This document shows, in pieces, positions 12,781-25,819 of a stretch of 64,000 bases of DNA (position 1 is the stretch's first letter; the number at the start of each line of letters is the position of its first letter). The notes beneath the pieces were generated by a model. That model did not search any database and was not told the DNA's origin. It was given only the letters and a program-made list of their open reading frames with translations. The DNA is from Cyprinodon diabolis. Lineage: Eukaryota; Chordata; Actinopteri; Cyprinodontiformes; Cyprinodontidae. The stretch lies in assembly GCA_030533445.1 (NCBI GenBank), contig CM060070.1:49064473-49128472 (forward strand), in the 5' to 3' direction. A program made the position numbers and the translations under genes.

Positions 12781-14445
12781 TTTGTCTCCGAATTCATCAG
12801 TTAACATCTGGATGTTTGGCGCTAAATTCACCCGTTAACATCTGGATGTTTGGCTCTGAATTCATCCATTAACATCTGGATGTATGGCTCTGAATTCACC
12901 CGTTAACATCTGGATGTTTGGCTGTGGATTCACCCATTCACATCTGGATGTTTGGCTCTAAATTCACCCGTTATCATCTGGATGTTCAGCTCGAAATTCA
13001 CCTATTAACATCTGGATGTTTGGCTCTAAATTCATCCGTTAACCTCTGGATTTTAGACTTAATTCACCCGTTAACATTTGGATATTTGGCTCTGAATTGA
13101 ACCGTTAGCATCTGGATACTTGGCTCTTAATTCACCTGTTAGCATCTGGATATTTGGCTCTGAATTAATCCGTTAACATCTGGATGTATGGCTCTGAATT
13201 CCCCCGTTCACATCTGGATGTTTGGCTCTGAATTCATCAGATAACATCTGGATGTTTGGCTCTAAATTCACCCGTTAACATCTGGATGTTTGGCTCTGCA
13301 TTCATCCGTTTACATCTGGATATGTGGCTCTGAATTCATCCTTTAACATCTGGATGTATGGCTCTGAATTCACCTGTTAGCATCTGGATATTTGGCTCTG
13401 AATTCATCCATTAACATCTGGATTTTAGGCTCTGAAATTTACCTGTTTACATCCGGATTTTAGGCTCTGAAATTCACCCGTTAACATCTGGATGTTTGGC
13501 TCTGAATTCATCCTTTAACATCCGGATGTTTGGCTCTGAATTCATTCGTTAACATCTGGATGTTTGACTCTAAACTGACCAGTTAGCATCTGGATGTTTG
13601 GCTCTGAATTAATCTTTAAAAATCTTGATTTTAGGCTCTGAATTCATCCGTTCACATCTGTATTTTTGGCTCTGAATTAATCTTTTAACATCTGGATGTT
13701 TGGCTCTGAATTCACCCGTTAACATCTGGATGTTTGGCTCTGAATTCACCCGTAAACATCGGGATGTTTGACTCTGAATTCATCCAATAACATCTGACTA
13801 TTTTTCTCTGAATTTATCCATTAACATCGGGATTTTTGGCTCTGAATTCACCCGTTAACATCGGGATGTTTGGCTCTAAATTCACCCATTATCATCTGAA
13901 TATTTAGCTCTGAATTTATCCATTAATATCTGGATGTTTGGCTCTGAATTCAGCCGTTAACATCTGGACTTTAGGCTCTGAATTCAACGATTAACATCTG
14001 GATATTTGACTCTGAATTCACCCTTTAACATCTGGATATGTGGCTCTGAATTCATCCGTTAACACCTGGATGTTCAGCTCTAAATTCACCTATTAACATC
14101 TGGATGTTTGGCTCTAAATTCATCCGTTAACCTCTGGATTTTATATTCTGAATTCACCCGTTAAAATTTGGATATTTGGCTCTGAATTGAACCGTTAGCA
14201 TCTGGATATTTGGCTCTGAATTCATCCGTTAACATCTGGATATTTGGCTCTGAATTAATCCGTTAACATCTGAATATTTTGCTCTGAATTCATCCATTAA
14301 CATCTGGATTTTAGGCTCTGAAATTTACCTGTTTACATCTGGATTTTAGGCTCTGAAATTCACCCGTTAACATCTGGATGTTTGTCTCTGAATTCATCCT
14401 TTAACATCTGGATGTTTGGCTCTGAATTCATTCGTTAACATCTGG
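12781..14445 (+). repeat. 2,246-bp HOR, copy D2, partial
   Basis: This copy follows D1 at spacing 2,246 until about 14,445, where D1 continues with a GACTCTGAATTAATC unit and this copy changes to GGCTCTGAATTCACCCG. Differences from D1 are few, for example CATCCTTTAACATCC against CATCAGG near 13,515. Its last part overlaps the start of the next, 3,236-bp family, so the two HOR families share units here. Confidence 0.78.
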
Positions 14446-17170
14446 ATGTTTGGCTCTGAATTCACCCGTAAACATCGGGATGTTTGACTCTGAATTCATC
14501 CAATAACATCTGACTATTTTTCTCCGAATTTATCCATTAACATCGGGATTTTTGGCTCTGAATTCACCCGTTAACATCGGGATGTTTGGCTCTGAATTCA
14601 CCTGTTAGCATCTGGATATTTGGCTCTGAATTCACCTGTTAGCATCTGGATATTTGGCTCTGAATTCCCCCATTCACATCTAGATGTTTGGCTCTGAATT
14701 CATCAGTTAACATCTGGATGTTTGGCTCTGAATTAATCAGTTAACATCTGGATGTTTGGCACTGAATTCAGCCGTTAACATCTGGACTTTAGGCTCTGAA
14801 TTCACCGATTAACATCTGGATATTTGACTCTGAATTCACCCCTTAACATCTGGATATGTGGCTCTGAATTCATCGGTTAACATCTGGATGTTCAGCTCTA
14901 AATTCACCTATTAACATCTGGATGTTTGGCTCTAAATTCATCCGTTAACCTCTGGATTTTAGATTCTGAATTCACCCGTTAAAATTTGGATATTTGGCTC
15001 TGAATTGAACAGTTAGCATCTGGATATTTGGCTCTGAATTCACCTGTTAGCATCTGGATATTTGGCTCTGAATTCCCCCATTCACATCTGGATGTTTGGC
15101 TCTGAATTCATCAGTTAAAATCTGGATGTTTGGCTCTGAATTCATCCGTTAACATCTGGATGTTTGGCTCTAAATTCACCCATTAACATTTGGATGTTCG
15201 GCTCTAAATTCACCCATTAACATCTGAATATTTTGCTCTGAATTCATCCATTAACATATGGATTTTAGGCTCTGAAATTCACCCGTTAACATCTGGATGT
15301 TTGGCTCTGAATTCATCCTTTAACATTGGGATGTATGGCTCTGAATTCCCACGTTCACATCTGGATGTTTGGCTCTGAATTAATCAGTTAACATCTGGAT
15401 GTATGGCTCTGAATTCACCCGTTAACATCTGGATGTTCAGCTCTAAATTCACCTATTAACATCTGGATGTTTGGCTCTAAATTCATCCGTTAACCTCTGG
15501 ATTTTAGACTCTGAATTCACCCGTTAACATTTGGATATTTGGCTCTGAATTGAACCGTTAGCATCTGGATATTTGGCTCTGAATTCACCTGTTAGCATCT
15601 GGATATTTTGCTCTGAATTAATCTGTTAACATCTGGATGTATGGCTCTGAATTCCCCCGTTCACATCTGGATGTTTGGCTCTGAATTCATCAGTTAACAT
15701 CTGGATGTTTGGCTCTGAATTCATCCGTTAACATCTGGATGTTTGGCTCCAAATTTACCCGTTAACATTTGGATGTTCAGCTCTAAATTCACCCATTAAC
15801 ATCTGAATATTTTGCTCTGAATTTATCCATTAACATCTGGATTTTAGGCTCTGAAATTTACCTGTTTACATCTGGATTTTAGGCTCTGAAATTCACCCGT
15901 TAACATCTGGATGTTTGGCTCTGAATTCATCAGATAACATCTGGATGTTTGGCTCTAAATTCACCCGTTAACATCTGGATGTTTGGATCTGAATTCATCC
16001 TTTACATCAGGATGTTTGGCTCTGAATTCATTCGTTAACATCTGGATTTTTGACTCTAAACTCACCCGTTAGTATCTGGATGTTTGGCTCTGAATTAATC
16101 TTTAAACATCTTGATTTTAGGCTCTGAATTCATCCGTTCACATCTGTATTTTTTGGCTCTGAATTAATCTTTTAACATCTGGATGTTTGGCTCTGAATTC
16201 ACCCGTTAACATCTGGATGTTTGGCTCTGAATTCACCCGTTAACATCAGGATGTTTGACTCTGAATTCATCCAATAACATCTGACTATTTTTCTCTGAAT
16301 TTATCCATTAACATCGGGATTTTTGGCTCTGAATTCACCCGTTAACATCGGGATGTTTGGCGCTAAATTCACCCATTATCATCTGAATATTTAGCTCTGA
16401 ATTTATCCATTAATATCTGGATGTTTGGCTCTGAATTCAGCCATTAACATCTGGACTTTAGGCTCTGAATTCACCGATTAACATCTGGATATTTGACTCT
16501 GAATTCACCCCTTAACATCTGGATATGTGGCTCTGAATTCATCCGTTAACATCTGGATGTTCAGCTCTAAATTCACCTATTAACATCTGGATGTTTGGCT
16601 CTAAATTCATCCGTTAACCTCTGGATTTTAGATTCTGAATTCACCCGTTAAAATTTGGATATTTGGCTCTGAATTGAACCGTTAGCATCTGGATATTTGG
16701 CTCTGAATTCACCTGTTAGCATCTGGATATTTGGCTCTGAATTCCCCCATTCACATCTGGATGTTTGGCTCTGAATTCATCAGTTAAAATCTGGATGTTT
16801 GGCTCTGAATTCATCCGTTAACATCTGGATGTTTGGCTCTAAATTCACCCATTAACATTTGGATGTTCGGCTCTAAATTCACCCATTAACATCTGAATAT
16901 TTTGCTCTGAATTCATCCATTAACATATGGATTTTAGGCTCTGAAATTCAACCGTTAACATCTGGATGTTTGGCTCTGAATTCATCCTTTAACATCTGGA
17001 TGTTTGGCTCTGAATTCATTCGTTAACATCTGGATGTTTGACTCTGAATTAATCTTTAAACATCTTGATTTTAGGCTCTGAATTCATCTGTTCACATCTG
17101 GATTTTTGGCTCTGAATTCATCAGTTAACATCTGGATGTTTGGCTCTGAATTAATCAGTTAACATCTGGA
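13935..17170 (+). repeat. 3,236-bp HOR, copy E1
   Basis: TTATATTCTG at 14,141 recurs at 17,377, and CTGAATTCCC followed by ACGTTC at 15,341 recurs at 18,577; both give exactly 3,236 bp. Few substitutions were noticed between copies over 2.7 kb, among them TTAGTATC (about 16,070) against TTAGCATC and GGCTCTG (about 16,464) against GGCTTTG. Near its start it differs from E2 at several single bases, so the exact edge is uncertain by about 100 bp. Within the copy, stretches near 14,770-15,110 and 16,431-16,760 repeat the same ten-unit phrase. Confidence 0.82.
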
Positions 17171-19924
17171 TGTTTGGCTCTGAATTCAGCCGTTAACATC
17201 TGGACTTTAGGCTCTGAATTCACCGATTAACATCTGGATATTTGACTCTGAATTCACCCCTTAACATCTGGATATGTGGCTCTGAATTCATCGGTTAACA
17301 TCTGGATGTTCAGCTCTAAATTCACCTATTAACATCTGGATGTTTGGCTCTAAATTCATCCGTTAACCTCTGGATTTTATATTCTGAATTCACCCGTTAA
17401 AATTTGGATATTTGGCTCTGAATTGAACCGTTAGCATCTGGATATTTGGCTCTGAATTCATCCGTTAACATCTGGATATTTGGCTCTGAATTAATCCGTT
17501 AACATCTGAATATTTTGCTCTGAATTCATCCATTAACATCTGGATTTTAGGCTCTGAAATTTACCTGTTTACATCTGGATTTTAGGCTCTGAAATTCACC
17601 CGTTAACATCTGGATGTTTGTCTCTGAATTCATCCTTTAACATCTGGATGTTTGGCTCTGAATTCATTCGTTAACATCTGGATGTTTGGCTCTGAATTCA
17701 CCCGTAAACATCGGGATGTTTGACTCTGAATTCATCCAATAACATCTGACTATTTTTCTCCGAATTTATCCATTAACATCGGGATTTTTGGCTCTGAATT
17801 CACCCGTTAACATCGGGATGTTTGGCTCTGAATTCACCTGTTAGCATCTGGATATTTGGCTCTGAATTCACCTGTTAGCATCTGGATATTTGGCTCTGAA
17901 TTCCCCCATTCACATCTAGATGTTTGGCTCTGAATTCATCAGTTAACATCTGGATGTTTGGCTCTGAATTAATCAGTTAACATCTGGATGTTTGGCACTG
18001 AATTCAGCCGTTAACATCTGGACTTTAGGCTCTGAATTCACCGATTAACATCTGGATATTTGACTCTGAATTCACCCCTTAACATCTGGATATGTGGCTC
18101 TGAATTCATCGGTTAACATCTGGATGTTCAGCTCTAAATTCACCTATTAACATCTGGATGTTTGGCTCTAAATTCATCCGTTAACCTCTGGATTTTAGAT
18201 TCTGAATTCACCCGTTAAAATTTGGATATTTGGCTCTGAATTGAACAGTTAGCATCTGGATATTTGGCTCTGAATTCACCTGTTAGCATCTGGATATTTG
18301 GCTCTGAATTCCCCCATTCACATCTGGATGTTTGGCTCTGAATTCATCAGTTAAAATCTGGATGTTTGGCTCTGAATTCATCCGTTAACATCTGGATGTT
18401 TGGCTCTAAATTCACCCATTAACATTTGGATGTTCGGCTCTAAATTCACCCATTAACATCTGAATATTTTGCTCTGAATTCATCCATTAACATATGGATT
18501 TTAGGCTCTGAAATTCACCCGTTAACATCTGGATGTTTGGCTCTGAATTCATCCTTTAACATTGGGATGTATGGCTCTGAATTCCCACGTTCACATCTGG
18601 ATGTTTGGCTCTGAATTAATCAGTTAACATCTGGATGTATGGCTCTGAATTCACCCGTTAACATCTGGATGTTCAGCTCTAAATTCACCTATTAACATCT
18701 GGATGTTTGGCTCTAAATTCATCCGTTAACCTCTGGATTTTAGACTCTGAATTCACCCGTTAACATTTGGATATTTGGCTCTGAATTGAACCGTTAGCAT
18801 CTGGATATTTGGCTCTGAATTCACCTGTTAGCATCTGGATATTTTGCTCTGAATTAATCTGTTAACATCTGGATGTATGGCTCTGAATTCCCCCGTTCAC
18901 ATCTGGATGTTTGGCTCTGAATTCATCAGTTAACATCTGGATGTTTGGCTCTGAATTCATCCGTTAACATCTGGATGTTTGGCTCCAAATTTACCCGTTA
19001 ACATTTGGATGTTCAGCTCTAAATTCACCCATTAACATCTGAATATTTTGCTCTGAATTTATCCATTAACATCTGGATTTTAGGCTCTGAAATTTACCTG
19101 TTTACATCTGGATTTTAGGCTCTGAAATTCACCCGTTAACATCTGGATGTTTGGCTCTGAATTCATCAGATAACATCTGGATGTTTGGCTCTAAATTCAC
19201 CCGTTAACATCTGGATGTTTGGATCTGAATTCATCCTTTACATCAGGATGTTTGGCTCTGAATTCATTCGTTAACATCTGGATTTTTGACTCTAAACTCA
19301 CCCGTTAGCATCTGGATGTTTGGCTCTGAATTAATCTTTAAACATCTTGATTTTAGGCTCTGAATTCATCCGTTCACATCTGTATTTTTTGGCTCTGAAT
19401 TAATCTTTTAACATCTGGATGTTTGGCTCTGAATTCACCCGTTAACATCTGGATGTTTGGCTCTGAATTCACCCGTTAACATCAGGATGTTTGACTCTGA
19501 ATTCATCCAATAACATCTGACTATTTTTCTCTGAATTTATCCATTAACATCGGGATTTTTGGCTCTGAATTCACCCGTTAACATCGGGATGTTTGGCGCT
19601 AAATTCACCCATTATCATCTGAATATTTAGCTCTGAATTTATCCATTAATATCTGGATGTTTGGCTCTGAATTCAGCCATTAACATCTGGACTTTAGGCT
19701 TTGAATTCACCGATTAACATCTGGATATTTGACTCTGAATTCACCCCTTAACATCTGGATATGTGGCTCTGAATTCATCCGTTAACATCTGGATGTTCAG
19801 CTCTAAATTCACCTATTAACATCTGGATGTTTGGCTCTAAATTCATCCGTTAACCTCTGGATTTTAGATTCTGAATTCACCCGTTAAAATTTGGATATTT
19901 GGCTCTGAATTGAACCGTTAGCAT
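17171..19924 (+). repeat. 3,236-bp HOR, copy E2, cut by the inversion
   Basis: This copy matches E1 at spacing 3,236 up to the last forward base. At 19,924 it stops inside a unit, after GAACCGTTAGCAT, where E1 continues with CTGGATATTTGG. The missing part would be about 480 bp. The near-identity to E1 right up to the break places the inversion junction after this duplication, unless the junction is an assembly join. Confidence 0.82.
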
Positions 19925-19925
19925 G
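19924..19925. other. Orientation-switch junction
   Basis: Forward units end with CCGTTAGCAT at 19,924; from 19,925 the text is GAGCCAAAGATCCAGATG, which belongs to the reverse orientation. No spacer, inserted base or unique sequence lies between them. The break cuts both units away from their GAATTC and GTTAAC ends. The reverse side starts in a rather divergent set of units, so the junction does not sit at the centre of a long perfect palindrome. Confidence 0.93.
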
Positions 19926-22900
19926 AGCCAAAGATCCAGATGTTAACGGGTGAATTCAGAGTTAAACATCCAGATGTGAACGGGTGAATTCAGACACAAA
20001 TAACTTGATGTGAACTGGTGAATTCAGAGCCAAACATCCAGATGTGAACGAATTAATTCAGAGCCAAACATCCAGATGTTAAAGGATGAATTCAGAGCCA
20101 AACATCCAGACATTAACGGGTGAATTTCAGAGCCTAAAATCCAGATGTAAACAGGTAAATTTCAGAGCCTAAAATCCAGATGTTAATGGATGAATTCAGA
20201 GCAAAATATTCAGATGTTAATGGGTGAATTTAGAGCAAAAATCCAGATGTTAACGGATGAATTCAGAGCCAAACATCCAGATGTTAACGGGTGAATTCAG
20301 AGCCAAACATCCAGATGTTAAAAGATGAATTCAGAGCCAAAAATACAAATGTGAACGGATGAATTCAGAGCCTAAAATCAAGATGTTTAAAGATTAATTT
20401 AGAGCCTAACATCCAGATGTTAACGGGTGAATTTAGAGTCAAACATCCAGATGTTAACGAATTAATTCAGAGCCAAACATCCAGATGTTAAAGGATGAAT
20501 TCAGAGCCAAACATCCAGATGTTAACGGGTGAATTCAGAGCCAAAAATCCAGATGTTAAAGGATGAATTATGAGCCAAACATCCAGATGTTAACGGGGGA
20601 ATTCAGAGCCATACATCCAGATGTTAACAGATTACTTCAGAGCCAAATATCCAGATGTTAACGGGTGAATTTAGAGCCAAAAAGCCAGATGTTAAAGGAT
20701 GAATGCACAGCCAAAAATCCAGATGTTAAAGGATGAATTCAGAGCCAAACATCCAGATGTTAACGGGTGAATTTCAGAGCAAAATATTCAGATGTTAACC
20801 AGTGAATTTAGAGCCAAAGATCCAGATGTTAACGGGTGAATTCAGAGTTAAACATCCAGATGTGAACGGGTGAATTCAGACACAAATAACTAGATGTGAA
20901 CTGGTGAATTCAGAGCCAAACATCCAGATGTGAACGGGTGAATTCAGACCCAACATCCAGATGTGAACGGGGGAATTCAAAGCCATACATCCACATTTTA
21001 ACGGATTAATTCAGAGCCAACTATCCAGATGCTAACGGGTGAATTCAGAGCCAGATATCCAGATGGTAACGGTTCAAGTCAGAGCCAAATATCCAAATGT
21101 TAACGGGAGAATTTAGAGCCTAAAATCCAGATGATAACGGTTGAATTCAGAGCCAAACATCCAGATGTTAATGGATGAATTCAGAGCCAAACATCCAGAT
21201 TTTAAACGGGTAAATTTAGAGCCAAACATCCAGATGTTAAATGATGAATTCAGAGCCAAACATCCAGACGTTAACGGGTGAATTTCAGAGCCTAAAATCC
21301 AGATGTAAACAGGTAAATTTCAGAGCCTAACATCCAGATGTTAATGGATGAATTCAGAGCAAAATATTCAGATGTTAATGGGTGAATTTAGAGCCAAAAA
21401 TCCAGATGTTAACGGATGAATTCAGAGCCAAACATCCAGATGTTAACAGGTGAATTCAGAGCCAAACATCCAGACGTTAACGGGTGAATTTCAGAGCCTA
21501 AAATCCAGATGTAAACAGGTAAATTTCAGAGCCTAAAATCCAGATGTTAATGGATAAATTCAGAGCAAAATATTCAGATGTTAATGGGTGAATTTAGAGC
21601 CAAAAATCCAGATGTTAACGGATGAATTCAGAGCCAAACATCCAGATGTTAACGGGGGAATTCAGAGCCATACATCCAGATGTTAACAGATTACTTCAGA
21701 GCCAAATATCCAGATGTTAACGGGTGAATTTAGAGCCAAAAAGCCAGATGTTAAAGGATGAATGCAGAGCCAAAAATCCAGATGTTAAAGGATGAATTCA
21801 GAGCGAAACATCCAGATGTTAACGGGTGAATTTCAGAGCAAAATATTCAGATGTTAACTGGTGAATTTAGAGCCAAAAATCCAGATGTTAACAGGTGAAT
21901 TCAGAGCCAAACATCCAGATGTGAACGGGTGAATTCAGACACAAATAACCAGATGTGAACTGGTGAATTCAGAGCCAAACATCCAGATGTGAACGGGTGA
22001 ATTAAGACCCAACATCCAGATGTGAACGGGGGAATTCAGAGCCATACATCCAGATTTTAATGGTTTAATTCAGAGCCAACTATCCAGATGCTAACGGGTG
22101 AATTCAGAGCCAGATATCCAGATGCTTACGGTTTAATTCAGAGCAAAATATTCAGATGTTAATGGGTGAATTTAGAGCCGAAAATCCAAACATGAACTTG
22201 TGAATTTAGAGCCAAACATCCAGATGTTAACGGGTGAATTCAGAGGCAAAAATCCAGATGTTAAAAGATGAATTCAGAGCCAAAAATACAGATGTGAACG
22301 GATGAATTCAGAGCCTAAAATCAAGATGTTTAAAGATTAATTTAGAGCCTAACATCCAGATGTTAACGGGTGAATTTAGAGTCAAACATACAGATGTTAA
22401 AGGATGAATTCAGAGCCAAACATCCAACTGTTAACGGGTGAATTCAGAGCCAAAAATCCAGATGTTAAAGGATGAATTCAGAGCCAAACATCCAGATGTT
22501 AATGGATGAATTCAGAGCCAAACATCCAGATGTTAACGGGTGAATTTCAGAGCCTAAAATCCATATGTTAATGGATGAATTCAGAGCAAAATATTCAGAT
22601 GTTAATGGGTGAAATTAGAGCCGAACATCCAAATGTTAATGGGTGAATTTAGAGCCAAACATCCAGATGTTAACGGATGAATTCAGAGCCAAAAATCCAG
22701 ATGTTAACTGATGAATTCAGAGCCAAACATCCAGATGTGAATGGGGGAATTCAGAGCCAAATATCCAGATGCTAACAGGTGAATTCAGAGCCAAATATCC
22801 AGATGCTAACGGTTCAATTCAGAGCCAAATATCCAAATTTTAACGGGTGAATTCAGAATCTAAAATCCAGAGGTTAACGGATGAATTTAAAGCCAAACAT
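19925..22900 (-). repeat. Divergent reverse-arm block next to the inversion
   Basis: These units carry variants rare elsewhere, such as GACACAAATAAC, AGAGTTAAACATCC and GTGAACTGG. The stretch from AAGATCCAGA at 19,931 recurs at 20,817 (spacing 886, that is 26 units plus 2 bp). The ACACAAATAAC marker appears at 19,993, 20,880 and 21,939. Copies differ from each other more than those of later blocks, which suggests an older or less homogenised part of the reverse arm. Confidence 0.75.
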
Positions 22901-24636
22901 CCAGATGTTAATAGGTGAATTTAGAGCTGAACATCCAGATGTTAACGGATGAATTCAGAGCCAAACATCCAGATGTGAGTGGGGGAATTCAGAGCCAAAT
23001 ATCCAGATGCTAACAGGTGAATTCAGAGCCAAAAATCCAGATGCTAACGGTTCAATTCAGAGCCAAATATCCAAATTTTAACGGGTGAATTCAGAGCCAC
23101 ATATCCAGATGTTAAGGGGTGAATTCAGAGTCAAATATCCAGATGTTAATCGGTGAATTCAGAGCCTAAAGTCCAGATGTTAACGGCTGAATTCAGAGCC
23201 AAACATCCAGATATTAATGGATAAATTCGGAGCTAAATATTCAGATGATAATGGGTGAATTTAGAGCCAAACATCCCGATGTTAACGGGTGATTTCAGAG
23301 CCAAAAATCCAGATGTTAATCGGTGAATTCAGAGCCTAAAGTCCAGATGTTAACGGCTGAATTCAGAGCCAAACATCCAGATGTTAACTGATGAATTCAG
23401 AGCCAAACATCCAGATGTTAACTGATGAATTCAGAGCCAAACATCCAGATGTGAGTGGGGGAATTCAGAGCCAAATAACCAGATGCTAACAGGTGAATTC
23501 AGAGCCAAATATCCAGATGCTAACGGTTCAATTCAGAGCCAAATATCCAAATTTTAACGGTTGAATTCAGAGCAACATATCCAGATGTTAAGGGGTGAAT
23601 TCAGAGTCAAATATCCAGATGTTAATCGGTGAATTCAGAGCCTAAAGTCCAGATGTTAACGGCTGAATTCAGAGCCAAACATCCAGATATTAATGGATAA
23701 ATTCAGAGCTAAATATTCAGATGATAATGGGTGAATTTAGAGCCAAACATCCCGATGTTAACGGGAGAATTCAGAGCCAAAAATCCCGATGTTAATGGAT
23801 AAATTCAGAGAAAAATAGTCAGATGTTATTGGATGAATTCAGAGCCAAACATCCAGATGTTAAAAGATTAATCCAGAGCCAAAAATACAGATGTGAACGG
23901 ATGAATTCAGAGCCTAAAATCAAGATGTTTAAAGATTAATTCAGAGCCAAACATCCAGATGCTAACGGGTGAGTTTAGAGTCAAACATCCAGATGTTAAC
24001 GAATGAATTCAGAGCCAAACATCCTGATGTTAAAGGATGAATTCAGAGCCAAACATCCAGATGTTAATGGGTGAATTTCAGAGCCTAAAATCCAAATGTA
24101 AATAGGTAAATTTCAGAGCCTTAAATCCAGATGTTAATGGATGAATTCAGAGCCAAACATCCAGATGCTAACAGGTGAATTCAGAGCCATACATCCAGAT
24201 GTTAACGGATGAATTCAGAGCCACATATCCAGATGTTAACGGATGAATGCAGAGCCAAACATCCTGATGTTAAAGCATGAATTCAGAGCCAAACATCCAG
24301 ATGTTAACGGGTGAATTTCAGAGCCTAAAATCCAGATGTAAACAGGTAAATTTCAGAGCCTAAAATCCAGATGTTAATGGATGAATTCAGAGCCAAATAT
24401 CCAGATGCCTACAGGTGAATTCAGAGCCATACATCCAGATGTTAACGGATGAATGCAGAGCCAAACATCCAGATGTTAACGGGTGAATTTAGAGCCAAAC
24501 ATCCAGATGTGAGTGGGGGAATTCAGAGCCAAATATCCAGATGCTAACAGGTGAATTCAGAGCCAAATATCCAGATGCTAACGGTTCAATTCAGAGCCAA
24601 ATATCCAAATTTTAACGGGTGAATTCAGAGCCACAT
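22901..24636 (-). repeat. Short HOR block with 476-bp spacing
   Basis: The marker GTGAGTGGGGG occurs at 22,975, 23,451 and 24,509. The first spacing is 476 bp, exactly 14 units; the next is 1,058. The block introduces the order GCTAACAGG, GCTAACGGTTC, CAAATTTTAACGG, CACATATCC and CTAAAGTCC, which recurs through the rest of the window. Confidence 0.75.
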
Positions 24637-24671
24637 ATCCAGATGTTAAGGGGTGAATTCATAGTCAAATA

Positions 24672-24793
24672 TCCAGATGTTAATCGGTGAATTCAGAGCC
24701 TAAAGTCCAGATGTTAACGGCTGAATTCAGAGCCAAACATCCAGCCGTTAACATCTGGACTTTAGGCTCTGAATTCACCGATTAACATCTGGA
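24672..24793. repeat. Perfect fold-back inverted repeat, copy 1
   Basis: The left arm at 24,672-24,723 and the right arm at 24,742-24,793 are exact reverse complements over 52 bp, separated by an 18-nt loop (24,724-24,741). The right arm reads in the forward-arm orientation inside the reverse arm. Pairing stops at 24,671/24,794 (A opposite A). The left arm is an ordinary part of the array (units with TTAATCGGTG and CTAAAGTCC); the right arm is an inverted copy of it. The switch points share CCAG and GGA with the neighbouring sequence, a microhomology pattern known from replication template switching. Confidence 0.95.
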
Positions 24794-25576
24794 ATTCAGA
24801 GCCAAACATCCAGATGTGAATGGGGGAATTCAGAGCCAAATATCCAGATGCTAACAGGTGAATTCAGAGCCAAATATCCAGATGCTAACGGTTCAATTCA
24901 GAGCCAAATATCCAAATTTTAACGGGTGAATTCAGAATCTAAAATCCAGAGGTTAACGGATAAATTTAGAGCCAAACATCCAGATGTTAACGGATGAATT
25001 CAGAGCCACATATCCAGATGTTAAGGGGTGAATTCAGAGTCAAATATCCAGATATTAATGGATAAATTCAGAGCTAAATCTTCAGATGATAATGGGTGAA
25101 TTTAGAGCCAAACATCCCGATGTTAACGGGTGAATTAAGAGCCAAAAATCCCGATGTTAATGGATAAATTCAGAGCCAAAAAATACAGATGTGAACGGAT
25201 GAATTCAGAGCCTAAAATCAAGATGTTTAAAGATTAATTCAGAGCCAAACATCCAGATGCTAACGAATGAATTCAGAGCCAAACATCCTGATGTTAAAGG
25301 ATGAATTCAGAGCCAAACATCCAGATGTTAACGGGTGAATTTCAGAGCCTAAAATCCAAATGTAAACAGGTAAATTTCAGAGCCTTAAATCCAGATGTTA
25401 ATGGATGAATTCAGAGCCAAACATCCAGATGTTAACGGGTGAATTTCAGAGCCTAAAATCCAGATGTAAACAGGTAAATTTCAGAGCCTAAAATCCAGAT
25501 GTTAATGGATGAATTCAGAGCCAAATATCCAGATGCTAACAGGTGAATTCAGAGCCATACATCCAGATGTTAACGA

Positions 25577-25819
25577 ATGAATTCAGAGCCAAACATCCAG
25601 ATGTTAAAGGATGAATTCAGAGCCAAACATCCAGATGTTAAAAGATTAATTCAGAGCCAAAAATACAGATGTGAACGGATGAATTCAGAGCCTAAAATCC
25701 AGATGTTAAAGGATGAATTCAGAGCCAAACATCCAGATGTTAAAAGATTAATTCAGAGCCAAAAATACAGATGTGAACGGATGAATTCAGAGCCTAAAAT
25801 CAAGATGTTTAAAGATTAA
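25577..25819 (-). repeat. Three-unit (102-bp) local duplication, copy 1
   Basis: The unit trio ending TTAAAGG, TTAAAAGATT and GTGAACGG is repeated at +102 bp. Because 102 is a multiple of 3, the duplication keeps one plus-strand frame open for 80 codons with a 34-residue period. This is a property of the repeat and not a sign of a gene; the frame has no support as coding sequence. The same structure lies at 34,648. Confidence 0.8.

Larger units (their letters stand above)
1..19924 (+). repeat. Forward-oriented arm of the satellite
   Basis: In this arm the plus strand reads CATCTGGATGTTTGGCTC followed by GAATTC and GTTAAC. It is T-rich relative to A on the plus strand (12 T against 7 A in the common unit), and that skew reverses after 19,924. 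It contains about 586 units arranged in several higher-order blocks, listed separately. No unit in the opposite orientation was noticed inside this arm. Its last part (from about 14 kb) shares unit order with the reverse arm, while the first 10 kb uses a partly different set of unit variants. Confidence 0.95.

Noticed and set aside
19900..19950. Transposon insertion or terminal inverted repeat at the orientation switch
   Set aside because: No target-site duplication, no terminal motif and no non-satellite sequence; both sides are plain satellite units.
24672..24793. Hairpin as microRNA precursor or transcription terminator
   Set aside because: The stem is a perfect DNA inversion of the adjacent satellite, with no mismatched stem typical of a microRNA and no gene nearby. 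A rearrangement scar explains it fully.
25577..25819. 80-codon open frame with a perfect 34-residue protein repeat, also at 34,648
   Set aside because: The 34-residue period is three 34-bp units read in one frame. The frame ends when a unit with an in-frame TAA returns. It is a by-product of a three-unit duplication.
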